From Begonia masoniana (Eukaryota; Streptophyta; Magnoliopsida; Cucurbitales; Begoniaceae), in NCBI GenBank assembly GCA_022432975.1, contig CM039516.1, positions 30,148,051 to 30,212,050 on the forward strand: a stretch of 64,000 nucleotides of DNA, read 5' to 3'. This document shows, piece by piece, positions 1-10,390 of this stretch. Below the pieces are notes generated by a model. It ran no database searches. It saw nothing but the letters and a program-made list of their open reading frames with translations, and had not been told where the DNA came from. Positions within the stretch are counted from its first letter, which is position 1; each line of letters starts with the position of its first letter. A program made the position numbers and the translations under genes.

Positions 1-440
1 AGCCTCCCTCCACTTTGGAATACTTAGTGTTTCTCGTATCATTTTTGGAATTTCATCATCAGTAATGCAAGTGGTGAAGACTCTAAAACTAGGGGATAAA
101 TTATGACACGATGAGCAATAGGATGTTTGGTACACTCACGTACACCTTTCCTAAGAGCTATGGGTACACTAAGATCACTTTGAATTGGCTCCGGGGTTAT
201 AACATGTTCACTGTGGTCAGACTTTAGAGTTGGATCAAGAGGAAATGGAATAGAGTTGAGATTACTTGGATAAACATTTGGTTCAGATGATGGCACTGTT
301 GGAGTAGGCAGTAGATCAATGCGTTTGTTTTCTTTCATTCTCGAGTAAACACGAAGTTTAGAGGTGGGAGCCACGTTACTCACAGCAGGTTCTACATTTA
401 TTGTCATGTTTTGGTCATAGTTAAGAACAGATGTAGACAT
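1..440 (-). pseudogene. Copia linker and start of reverse transcriptase (partial)
   Basis: The minus strand encodes the variable linker after integrase, ending with VPIALRKGVRECTKHPIAH, a conserved block just before copia reverse transcriptase. In another frame the last bases of the window read IPKWREA, the first residues of the RT domain. The domain itself lies off the left edge, so its state is unknown. Confidence 0.8.
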
Positions 441-452
441 AACAATGGTTTC

Positions 453-1727
453 TCAAAACTTATCTTCACTTGTTTCCGTATTCTCCTCTTGAAGAGAAGT
501 TTTTTCAAAAAAAGATTTATTTTCAAAGAATGTGATATTCATGTTAATAAACATTTTTTCCGAGCTCGTATCAAAACATTTGTATCTTTTTTGAGTAGGA
601 GAGAAACCTAAGAAAGCACATTTAGTTGCCCTAGGATCTAATTTATTTCGGTTGTGATCATAAATGTGAACAAAACTCGTACAACCAAAAACTTTAGGTA
701 CTAAGTGAGTACAGATCTGTTTTGAAGAAAATATGATTGTAAAGCTTTTAAGGGGGGTTGATAGCATAGTACTTTGCTTGACATCTTATTAATTAGGTAT
801 GTAGCATTAAGTATGGTCTTTTCCCAAAATCTTTTAGGTACATTCATAGAAAACATGAGAGCTCGAGCTACTTCTAACAGATGTCGATTCTTTTTTCGGC
901 AATTCCGTTTTGTTGAGGTGTATCAATACACGAACTATGGTGGATGATGTCTTGTTCTACAAGAAACTTACCAAGAATGTTGTTAAAAAATTCTCTCCCA
1001 TTATCAGTTCTCAAAAACTTGAATTTGAGATTGAAATTGAGTTTTAATCATGGAGTTAAAAATTTAGAAAGTTTCAGCAGCCTTAAATTTTTCTTTAAGG
1101 AGGTAAATATATGTGTTTCTTGTATGATCATCAATAAAAGTAATGAACCATCTAGAGCCAGACAGATTTCTAACCCTAGATGGTCCCCATATTTCACTAT
1201 GAATAAGTGAAAAAGGTTTAGATGACATGTATGCTAAAGTAGGATAAACAGATCGCCTATCTTTAGGAAATTGAAAAATCTCACGTTGAAATGAACTAAT
1301 TTTTTTATCCTTGAATAACGTAGGAAATAAGTGTTTCAAATAACCAAACCTAGGATGACCAAGTCTATTAGTGCCATAACATAATTTCATTCTCTAAAGA
1401 TAAAAAACTAAAGGCTGTCTGAGGCAAAGAAGTAAAGACCACCGCTTTCTTTACCATTACCAATCATCTTCCCTAGCATTGATCCTGAAAAACACAACCA
1501 GTAGACACAAATTTGATTAGATAGTTAGAATCATGGGTTATTTTGCTAACAGACAATAGCTTATAAGATAAGTTGGACACATGAAGGACATTGTTTAAGG
1601 TAAGGGAGGGAGAGACCATGATAGAACGTTTTCCAGCAATTGCAGACATTGAACAATCTGTAATTTTGACTTTTTGATTTCCAAAACAAGGGACATAGGT
1701 TGAAAACATATAAAAAGAACTTGTCAT
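453..1727 (-). pseudogene. Copia protease and integrase, broken
   Basis: Three minus-strand pieces are collinear with copia pol. Piece 1473-1727 holds the end of the protease (LNNVLHVSNLSYKLLSVSK). Piece 1064-1390 holds the pre-integrase region and the start of the integrase core (FSLIHSEIWGPSRV, then FITFIDDHTR, which carries the first catalytic Asp residues). Piece 453-767 is the integrase C-terminal region (HNRNKLDPRATKCAFLGF). The pieces are separated by frameshifts and stops, and the middle of the core is degraded. Integrase would insert the cDNA; this copy is non-functional. Confidence 0.88.
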
Positions 1728-1919
1728 ATGATCAATGGCCCTTGAATCAATGATCTAGTGGTCGGATTTATCTATTGTGACACAAAACACTGCTGCATGA
1801 GTACCTTTTTGTGCTAGTGAAGATGATGGATTGGATGAGATAGTAGCAGACTGATGAAAACTCCATAACTGATACAATTGTTCTAGGTTTTCCTTGTTTA
1901 AAAAATAATTGTCACTAGA

Positions 1920-2810
1920 TTAAGAGGCTGCAGGTGCTTCATATAAGGCTTGGAAGCCTCCTTTGTTGTCGCGAGAGGATTTGTTGGTTTGAGTGAAGTC
2001 AGCAGGCTTACCATATAGCTTCCAACATTTAGCTTTAACGTGTCCAATTTTATGATAGAACTCGCAAATTGGTTGATCTGAGCACTTAGGATACCTCTGA
2101 GTGGACTTATCTGGCTTAGTGATCATCACAGCAGAGGTCTCTTCTGTAGGAGGGGTTGACTCATGGCCGAGCATCACCAGTTGACAGCTTTCTTCTCTTC
2201 GAACTTCGGGAAACACCTCACGAGTGCTTGGAAGAAAATCTCGACCCAGTATCCGTCTTCGCACCTCATCCAAGTCCTACCAGGAAATCAAATACCTTGT
2301 CTTTCTCGACTGTTTTTTGAAATAAGGCATTGTCCTTTGCACAGTGCCACTTATAATCACAGAATAAATCAAACTCTTGCCATATAGTTTTGAGATCAGT
2401 GTCGTATTGCGTTATACTCTTATCTCCTTTGTTTGCCCTTTCTCAATTGAGTCTTGATCTCAAAGAGCTGTCCTGCATTCCCAAAGTCAGAGTAGGTCTT
2501 CTTTACAGCCACCCAGATATCATTCGCGGTTTGAAGAAAGAGATAGGTCCGAGCAATATCTGGCTCCATTGAATTTACCAGCCAGGACATGACCATTGAG
2601 TTCTATCTCTCACCTGTCATAGCTCTCACCTTCATCTTCAAGCTTCACTGCAGACCCGGAAAGATAGCCAAATTTGCCATTTCCTTGAACGAAGAGTTTG
2701 ACGGACTAAGACCATTGAAGAAAGTTACTCTCATTTAACTTATGAGAGGTAATAGTGAAATTGTAATTAGAATCACTAGTGGAGCTGGTGTCCAAATGCT
2801 GTTCTGCCAT
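1920..2810 (-). pseudogene. Copia gag, broken
   Basis: The minus-strand ATG at 2808-2810 opens a frame beginning MAEQHLDTSSTS with the typical copia gag N-terminus. After about 36 residues a TAG replaces a sense codon (...FLQWS*SVKLF). Further frameshifts follow. The C-terminal part (1920-2273) holds one CCHC-like zinc knuckle, C-x2-C replaced by CEFYHKIGHVKAKC, followed by WKLYGKP, typical of this lineage. Gag would form the particle and bind RNA. This copy cannot make a full protein. Confidence 0.85.
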
Positions 2811-3257
2811 GGAGAACTAATATAGACAGAACACCCAAAGAGAAATTGGCAGAGGTAATGCTGGTTCACGTAACTTTCTTTCCAAACGAGGCACGAGTCC
2901 TCTGTTGTCGTCCTCTAGGATACCACTCCAGGATTTGCTAACAGTAAGCTGCAAAGAGATAGCAGCTTACTAAAGAGCTGCGCTGGAGATGACAGAGCTG
3001 CGCGACTTGAAGTGGCTCGTCAGATGCGACAGTCAGACGCTACTGTTGCTATCTCGGATGGCTCGTCTGACGGTTCTGCGCGACTGGAGATGACAGAGTC
3101 GCGCAACTAGAGATGACAGAGTCACGCGACTGTCACTGTCACCGGACCTTAGATGGCTCGTCAGACGGTGGTTGCGCGATTTTCGCTGTCCCCGGACCTC
3201 AGATGGCTTGTCGGATGGCAGCTAGGGTTTGTAGCTAGAGCCGGTTTCTAAACCCTA

Positions 3258-3269
3258 GCTCTGATACCA
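3258..3269 (-). other. Primer-binding site of the left-edge copia
   Basis: The minus strand reads TGGTATCAGAGC, the usual 12-nt complement of the initiator tRNA-Met 3' end in plant copia elements. It lies at the inner end of the LTR and fixes the orientation. Confidence 0.9.
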
Positions 3270-3443
3270 TATTAGAGTTTAATTGATTTACTTATTGATT
3301 AAAAGTATATATACATGAATACAACCTAGTAACAAAAAGAAAAAATAACTTAAACTAGGAAATAAAATAAATATATATATATAGATACAATTCTAATCCT
3401 TATAAATATCTACACATAGCTTAGTCAGTAGCATATCTCAACA
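3270..3443 (-). repeat. 5' LTR of the left-edge copia element
   Basis: A short LTR of about 174 bp begins TGTTGAGATATGC on the minus strand and ends next to the primer-binding site. The expected terminal CA has become TA, a C-to-T type change. Its partner LTR is off the window. Confidence 0.8.
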
Positions 3444-3486
3444 ATAATCAATAGATTATTAGTGGTTGATTCATTTAAATATGCAG

Positions 3487-6231
3487 GTCCCTTGTATTTT
3501 AGGTGTCAACTTATCAGATTTAGATCTTCTTGAATTTCTCCAACAGGTAATCTTAGATGCACCCAATCATATAATCTGTCCTTTTTATAATTGCTTTATT
3601 TGGGATTTTCAGGATCTAGGCTTTTCTATCACTTAAGAGTTGTTTTCAAATCTGTAGCTTGCTGACACAGATGGATCATCTACAATCCCGCCGTCTGTCT
3701 TTCGAGTTCTTAATTCAAAAGCATGTAGAGGTATATATGATAAAGCTTGCTTTTTGATGCAACCCTATATTTAATCATATAATCTTTTTGTTAATTCACG
3801 CTAATCCACTTTCACTAATAGTATAACTTGCATATTCAATGTTAAATTTTAGTTGCTTTTGTTATTGCTAAGTAGCTCAGAACTCTAAGTATTTTAAAAG
3901 TTATCATTTTAGTATAATTCTTTCTAATTAGAGAGAAATTCCATCAAATTGTACATTTTTTGTTTCTTATGGGAACAAAGGTTAAATTTCAGTTTCTTTT
4001 GAACTTTTTCTTGAAAAATCTAGCTATTGTGGTCAACAAGCTCATTACGGTCTCCTTTGAGAAGTGAAATAAGTTTTTGGAATATGTTGCACGCTTTGTC
4101 TCATAATCAAGCTTTATGCACAATAGCTAGTGATATAAGATGAAATTGATTTAATAAGAACAACCAATTAACAAGAGAAGAAAAAGAGATAAAGATGGGA
4201 AGAAAAAGAAACAGGAGAGAGAAGTCAAAAAACTGAAGCTGTCATTTTTATCATGATAATCAACATCATCTACTTTGAGTTTTACGAGACTTTAAATAGT
4301 AAAACTAACATATAATTAAAAGATGAAAAGACAAACTAAAAGGTTAATAGGATTAAAATTATTAATAAAAGATTTAATAAAACAGATAAAAATAATTATG
4401 TCAATAAAGTGATGTTATTATTAATTCTTATGGAGTAGGAGAAACTTGATCCAATCAAGTTGACAAATCAAACAAAGCCATAGTCAAGTCAATATCATCA
4501 ATCTCCCAACCATAAGCTACGGGGTTGAGCAAGCTTCTTGTGTTGCCTATAAATATGTCTCCATGAACTTCTCTGGAATAGATGGAAGGTGACTTTGGCG
4601 AGGAAAGATTCTGCTGACACCGACAAAACTCCAATAAATCTGGATCTAGTTGTTGAAGTGTCTCTTTAGATATCCATGTGCAATTGCAATTTGGTCAATC
4701 CATTCAATGAACAAGGAAGTGTTTAACTTCCCCACTGTTTTCTCTCTTTCACCTTCGTGACCAGGTTAGTCATTGTGCAGGTTGTATTGATAGACCTCCT
4801 CTCAAGTTCACTTGCTCCAAGTGAAATAAGCCCTCTACTTAGGCCTAGCAAGGAAGTTTATTTTATTATTTATATATGGTAGTTTTTTTACCGTAGTTGT
4901 AGAAATTGTGGGTGGGGGTGTAATTTGTATATGTGGTGTGAATGTAGGGAAAAGGTGGAGAAGAATTAAGAGTAATCTTGGATAGCTTGGAGACATTTTG
5001 AATAGTCTCCCTATATTTTTATGTCTTGGTTGAATAACTCTGTTTTTACTGAAATTACTTTACGAATTGTATCACAACAGTATTCAACTTATGATAAAGA
5101 ACTCATTGCAAGAGTTTGTGCTTTATTCGAATTATGAAGATCTATGATATGTTAACTCTCAAAAGATGTTGAATTCGACAAGAGCGGCGTCCATCTGGAT
5201 TCGCTTAAACATTACAAGTATGTAGTGACCGTCCTTTTAAAATTTTAAAGCGAATTGCTCCAAAAAATCTTCCATCACATTTTCTACTTCTAGTATCGAG
5301 GACTTAGTGGTGCGTATAAATTCTTAGAGAGACAATTAGTAGTTGATCTAAATGTATTGGAGTTTTAGCATACTTGCTAACATCTGTTTTTTTTGTCCAA
5401 GTCGCTTGTCATCCACTCAGAAGTTACATGAAAATACTAGATTCCGGTCACCATTCTCATGTGTATATAGAATGAAAGAAGCTCGCTCAACCACTTGGCT
5501 TATGATTTGGAGTTGGCTTATGGTTTGGAGATTGATGATATTTGATTTGACTATGGCATTATTGTAATTTGGAAACTCAACCTTGCAGTTAGGAAGAGTT
5601 GATGATGACATCACTTTTTTATATTTGTTATTTTTATCTATTTTATTGCATTTTGAATTTAATGGTTTACCTTCTAGTTCTTTTCCTTTCGACTTGTAGG
5701 GTTGTGTTAATTTTATTATTTAAAGTTGTGTTGAAACTTGGAAGTAGATAGTTTATTATTATGATGAAAATGCAGCATTAGTCTTTCAAGGGCTATTTTT
5801 TTTTATTTCTTCAGTTTATTTTGACGTTCTTTACTTTGTTTTTTTTTTGTAGGTGCAATTATGTTTGGAGACTCTCTGTTACCTTCTGAATGTTCCCTCA
5901 TAGTTCAGGAGCTGAAACAGACCAAACTTTCGTTCCAAGTGAGCAAACAATCCTCTGAGTACCCTTTTTTTATTTTTTTTTATGAAATTTAGAATAGGCA
6001 AAAGTTTAGGAGAATATAGAAGTAGAGCTGATTGGTTACCTCTAAAACATTATGCAGTGTGCACACGGACGACCAACTATGGTACCGCTTGTCAACTTGG
6101 AGGCATTGCATAGGCAAATAGCTAAACTTGGGATGTTGAATGATGATTCAAATAATTCGTGGCATGGCTTATCTCGACATGAGTTCAGTCTACAACGCAC
6201 AGCTGATCGTTTAAGGGCAGCAATCTGTTAG
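3487..6231 (+). CDS. MLH3: DNA mismatch repair protein MLH3, last four exons (3' end of gene)
   Basis: MLH3 pairs with MLH1 to form the MutL-gamma endonuclease used in mismatch repair and meiotic crossover formation in the nucleus. Four exons splice in one frame: 3487-3546, 3658-3730, 5853-5938 and 6058-6231, each bounded by AG and GT. The joined C-terminal 130 residues include VPCILGVNLSDLDLLEFLQQ, then ADTDGSSTIPPSV, then the ACRGAIMFGD block, then CAHGRPTMVPL and a final SWHGLSRHEFSLQR; TAG is at 6229-6231. ACR and C-x-H-G-R-P are conserved metal-site motifs of the MutL endonuclease domain. No stop or frameshift is present, so this end looks functional. The upstream exons, including the DQHA-x2-E motif, would lie left of the window, beyond the copia insertion. 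Intron 3 (3731-5852) is unusually long and repeat-bearing. The exons are too short to appear as long ORFs. Confidence 0.92.
4200..4680 (-). repeat. Inverted arm 1 in the long MLH3 intron
   Basis: The minus strand of this segment aligns over about 480 bp, with many mismatches, to the plus strand of 5320-5820. Matching blocks include 'attggagtttt', 'ggagattgatgatatt', 'gacttgactatggc' against 'gatttgactatggc', 'catcactt' and 'tatttttatct'. The two arms are separated by about 640 bp. They are either two copies of an old repeat in opposite orientation or an inverted duplication. Confidence 0.7.
4455..4694 (-). other. Unrecognised 79-residue open frame inside inverted arm 1
   Basis: The minus strand is open for 79 codons (TGA at 4455-4457) and contains WISKETLQQLDPDLLEFCRC and NTRSLLNPVAYGWEIDDIDL. 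It has no ATG at its start, so it would have to be an internal or terminal exon. Upstream on the same strand, about 4706-4830, is another open segment ending at a GT (…NLVTK). The residue composition looks protein-like, but I do not recognise the family. It may be an old gene fragment carried by the repeat. Confidence 0.35.
5320..5820 (+). repeat. Inverted arm 2 in the long MLH3 intron
   Basis: Partner of the arm at 4200-4680. It reaches almost to the splice acceptor at 5851-5852. Its version of the arm-1 reading frame is full of stops, so arm 1 is the better preserved copy as coding sequence. Confidence 0.68.
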
Positions 6232-7340
6232 TGCAGGTTTCAGCATGTGTAGCTATTATCAATATAGATGGTTCTGGACGTATATACTTTTTTTAGTCCC
6301 TCGAGTTCATCGACGAGAATTATAAAACAATAAATTCCTTGTAAAGAACTTACGATCGAGTTAAAAGGCCGTTGTGGTGTGGCCCATATACAAGCACGTT
6401 ACTCCTATATCTATTAGCAATCATCTTGAGATTGATAGTGGGAAAGATGAAGCAAACTGGCGAGCAGATCATTGATCATCATCGGAAACGTAAAAAGTAA
6501 TGTTTGCTTTGATTAGTCATCAGGAAAATAAATTAAACATTTTATTTTCTTTATACAATACAAACTTAAAATCTACAATTCATGAAGTTTTTTTTTTTTA
6601 TAATTTAAATGAGTTTAAATTTGCTCTTAAATGGTAAAGTCGACAGCGTGATTTTGTATTAGCCAAAAAATAAATCATTTGTACCATCGTCCACTAGTGG
6701 TCGATGAGCAAGTTCTAGCACGACATCATCCACATATCACATAAAAATATTATAGGCAGGTTTAAGGATTCGAAATCTAAAGAGTGTGTCATCACCGCCT
6801 TAGTACTCATTTCACAATGAATAACAAGTAAGCTTCACCTAGAAGAATGTGTATATAAATTCAAGTTCAATTGTTTTGGTTGTTCAATTAAATACAACTA
6901 AAACAACCAAAATATAATATTGACAGGCTCGCACTGCCAAAACAAACATTATGTCTAACTCCAATCATTTTGGTTGCTCAACCAGTGCAACTACAAACAA
7001 TTGGAATCTGATCCCAGAAAGGCTCATCCAGCCCAAACAAAAGAAATAGCCCATTGGGCATGCTATTATAACAAAACAGAGTGAAATACCATGTAGTTAA
7101 AATTTAAATGTATAAAGCATACATACATATGTATAAAAATCAAATGTGCTAGTGACCACCAAAGTAACTTTTGAAAACTATGTAATGCAATGAAAAATAG
7201 TACAATATAAAAACCCAACCTCAATGCGACCACAACCTTACCGAAAACGAGTGTTTTTGTTGCTGAAAAATGTTGAGAAAATGTTGTCCGAAGTTTTCTT
7301 AGAACTGTGTTGATTTTGTTATCAACCGAAGGATTCTTGT
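6232..7340. other. MLH3 3' flank, no gene seen
   Basis: AT-rich sequence follows the MLH3 stop. A short motif with 'ttttggttg' and its complement recurs at about 6870-7000. No coding sequence, RNA gene or clear element border was found. Confidence 0.5.
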
Positions 7341-7835
7341 TTGAAGAAATCCGTACCTATTTTTCGAGAGCAAGGAGATTTATTTCATGCAAGTCTCCTC
7401 AAAATCTGCCAAAAGTTTGAAAAGGTGTTAGATTTGATTGAAGAGTCTTCACATCATATGGTAAAAGAGGAGAAAATAGATTTTGATTCTTCTGAGCAAA
7501 TGGCTGAAAATAATTGCGAGTTGTTCGGAGATGTTTCTATTCCTCCACATCTGAATGTTTCTTTTGACTCTTTGATTAGCTCAGATTGTTTTGATAAATA
7601 CTTTTTTGTTGAGGAACTAACCATTTCAAAGGATGAGGAAGAAATTCTTTCTCAACAGGACAAGCCCTTGGTTTTGGTGGAAAACTACCTTTATGTGAAT
7701 GAGACACTTACCACTTTACTTTGTCTAAATGAGCCTTGTCGAATAAAGGAGCAAATCAAGTGGAGCATCAAAATGAAGTCTTCATGTAACATATCAAAAT
7801 TTCCCACAAATCAAATCAAAATCAAATTTCAATAA
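7341..7835 (+). CDS. Unrecognised acidic ORF, 164 aa
   Basis: An uninterrupted 164-codon frame runs from ATG 7341 to TAA 7835, long for this AT-rich region. The protein is hydrophilic and acidic in its first two thirds (EESSHHMVKEEKIDFDSSEQ; ISKDEEEILSQQDKP) and has a basic, low-complexity tail. No signal peptide, membrane segment or known catalytic motif is visible. Solo LTR A begins 81 bp downstream. It could be the decayed gag-like part of an unclassified retroelement, since retroelements fill the region, or an exon of an orphan gene. I cannot assign a function. Confidence 0.35.
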   Translation: MKKSVPIFREQGDLFHASLLKICQKFEKVLDLIEESSHHMVKEEKIDFDSSEQMAENNCELFGDVSIPPHLNVSFDSLISSDCFDKYFFVEELTISKDEEEILSQQDKPLVLVENYLYVNETLTTLLCLNEPCRIKEQIKWSIKMKSSCNISKFPTNQIKIKFQ

Positions 7836-8109
7836 AAACCCTAAATTTCAGCAATAGAATCAAAATGTAATCCAGGATATGATTTCAAATTTTCCAAAAA
7901 TATTAATTGTATGAATTGTAACGTCCCTGTACTGTACCCTTAAAAACCCGTAAAATTTTTCTTTTTATAACATTTGGTAAACTTTCATTTTTCAAAGCTT
8001 TAGTCAAAGTATAAATTGTTGAAATCGTCCTCAAAATCATTTAAATAAAGGCCTAAAAACACAAGGAAACAATCGGCCAAACCTTCGTGGGCAAAAAGGA
8101 CATTTCGCC

Positions 8110-8345
8110 CGTAAAAAGCATAGCCGATCGATCGACTGTTGTAAAAATAAGGGGGGCGATCGATTTCCCCCACATCAGCCGATCGATCGCCCCTGGCGAT
8201 CGATCATCAGCCGATCGATCGCTCTTACAGGCGATCGATCGGCTACCTCTCTGGAAAAATTCCAGAGAGTAGCCATGTCTTGCCGATCGATCGCCCCTCC
8301 TTGCAATCGATCGGCACCCTCTCTGGATTTCGAATCCAGAGAGTT
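8110..8345. repeat. CGATCGAT repeat cluster in LTR A
   Basis: About eight near-palindromic copies of GCCGATCGATCGCCC and variants occur here, with two dyads built on CTCTCTGGA...TCCAGAGAG (8250-8272 and 8321-8345). LTR C has a related cluster at 22170-22400. Confidence 0.75.
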
Positions 8346-8806
8346 GCCTTCACTACCCCTTTTCTTTTTCTTTCCAACCCCTTACACACCTCTAACCATT
8401 TCGTCTTCATCAACAAACACTTTTAACATAATAACTCATCCAACCTCACATATTCCTCCATCCATTAATCACCAAAAACACGGCTCAAAACATATTAGAA
8501 AACATAGCCAAATTTCAAAAAAACAAACCTCTTGGATCCGTTTAAAAACTAAACATTTCTCTCTGTTTGAAAATATCAAAAACACAACAAATACTATCAA
8601 TTCTCCCAAATACTATACATTATCAATTCAATTGCCAAGCATCCTAAAATGAGTCATCTAACTCTAACACACACAAAATACCTATACAACTTTCCCCCAT
8701 AGGTCAAAATAGCGTCGACTGTGCCAGCGCACTCCCACGAGCATTTTCCATCAACACGTGCGTTCCTCAGGTGGAGGGGCGTCATCCTCACCTATTTCGA
8801 AGTCAC

Positions 8807-9354
8807 CTACACCATAGAAATAAACTATGAGCTAAACGCTCAGTAAATCTATATAAATGAAAATGCATGCCATGCGTGCGGGGTTCATAAAATCATGCAT
8901 CATTTTCATTCTTTAATTACATAGCATGGGCGTCACCGGGGGTTTACTCTCACCAGATGGAGAGGGCACATCTGGTGATTAGATAGTCCTTTCCATCTAC
9001 CGGGGAAAAAACATGCTCCTTCTCTCAGGACAGCCATGTCTGAATCCCACCCTGACATGATCGTAATTACATACATTCATATCTTTCATTAGTCGTTTCT
9101 TTTCATGAAAACATATGCAAAAATTCATTTTTCGTGCTAGTTCGTAAAACATGATGCATGAACATGGATCGTGTATTAAAAGTAAGAAAACATAGAGCAA
9201 TATATAAAAAGAACCTAGGAAAGCATTCTAATACACAATCAACCTAAACTACCCATCCAACCCACACTAAAATAACATCATCACCTAATATCCTCGATCG
9301 ATAAACACTCCTATGGTGTAGGCCGGATCAGCCAAGCGAATCACGAAGACTTAC
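8807..9354 (-). other. Putative leader intron of LTR A with complementary ends
   Basis: On the LTR sense strand the donor is AG|GTAAGT (9349-9356) and the acceptor is GGTGTAG|GTGAC (exon resumes at 8806), giving 548 nt. The sequence CCTACACCATAG just inside the donor (complement of 9311-9322) pairs perfectly over 12 nt with the acceptor segment CTATGGTGTAGG (complement of 8806-8817). An upstream TACTGAGC/TTAGCTCATAG block near 8822-8845 could supply the branch point. Confidence 0.55.
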
Positions 9355-10166
9355 CTCGCGTCCGTAGCAATCCGACTGCCTTGTTTCGAGCTTCGTCACC
9401 TAGGACATTCCACAATTATCATTATTAGAATCTGCCCTAAACAATTGAACTCCAAAGCTAAACAAAACTCCTACCTAAGGCAATTTTCCTAAAATCTCTA
9501 TTTACGTCATTCGGGCATTTCGTTGAACAATTCGTGCTCACTATTCCAATAACTTCCGTTAATGAAGTTTTACACATTTCCAACCACCAAATTTATACCT
9601 CATTCAATAAAAACTCCAAATCTTCCATCAAAAGTCATAATAAAGGTAAACCTAGCAATTTCTAACATAAACCTAAAATTTCTCAAAACCCTAAACGAAA
9701 ACTCTAACCGTTTTCAACCCTAAAACCGGAAACTAAACGTGTCAAACACACGAAGTTTACCTAGAGCTTCAATATTGGAAGGAAATGGAGGAAGAAAACC
9801 AATCGCTAGAGGTGGAATCGTTGATTGAATGAGGAAATCGCCGCGGAAGAGAGGAAATGCAGAGAAGGGGGGGAAAAAGCCCTCTAGAGGAAGAAGAAAA
9901 ATCGTGAAATGGGGGAGGGAAGAGAGGGTATTTTGTTTTTATAAAAATATTGACTTCACAATTTACCATATTACCCTTCTACTCAACCCACAACTAAATC
10001 CGTTATTTCGCATATCGATTTGGTTTCTCCAAAATTTTCTTATTCCTCCAAATGTTCCAATTTATTTCTAGGGTTCTAATAAAACTTATCGTTCGTAAAA
10101 CGAGCTTAATTTACTATTTTTACGAATAAAACTCTACTAGCAGGAAAATCGAACTCGGGCGTTACA

Positions 10167-10331
10167 TTATTGATTTGGGTTCCCCAAAATTCCTTATTTC
10201 AACAAATATTCTAATTTATCACCAGGGTTCTAATAAAACTTTTTGTTTGCAAAACGAGCTTAATTTACTATATTTATGAAAATGCCCTCATATAGCAGAA
10301 AATCCAAAAACCCAAAAATCTAGGTGTTACA
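10167..10331 (-). repeat. Duplicated 5' tip of LTR A
   Basis: The segment 10167-10331 is a diverged copy of about 9998-10166. Both contain 'gggttctaataaaact' and 'aaacgagcttaatttacta', and each ends with a TGTAAC LTR tip. Only the outer tip is flanked by the target-site duplication. Confidence 0.8.
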
Positions 10332-10390
10332 TGAATCTAGCCCGAATTCTGACAAAAAACGCTAACAACAGAGGGCAGTTCTGGAAATTT

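Larger units (their letters stand above)
1..3443 (-). mobile_element. Ty1/copia retrotransposon, 5' portion (continues off the left edge)
   Basis: Reading the minus strand from 3443 leftward there is a short LTR, a primer-binding site complementary to initiator tRNA-Met, gag, protease, integrase and the first residues of reverse transcriptase. The rest lies outside the window. All coding parts are broken by stops and frameshifts, so the element is dead. It ends 43 bp before an MLH3 splice acceptor, which suggests that it sits in an MLH3 intron; the left flank is not visible to prove this. The 5 bp next to the LTR (3444-3448) are ATAAT, the expected half of a target-site duplication. Confidence 0.9.
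7917..10331 (-). mobile_element. Solo LTR A of a Tekay/Del-like gypsy element, TSD TGAAT
   Basis: This 2415-bp LTR has TG...CA ends (minus strand TGTAACACCTAG ... GGGACGTTACA) and a perfect 5-bp target-site duplication, TGAAT, at 7912-7916 and 10332-10336. There is no internal region, so it is a solo LTR left by LTR-LTR recombination. A TATA-like TTTTTATAAAAAC lies at about 9938-9950 (-). It carries the leader intron described separately, a block of CGATCGAT-type repeats (8110-8345) and a duplicated 165-bp 5' tip. ORFs inside it are chance frames. Confidence 0.92.
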
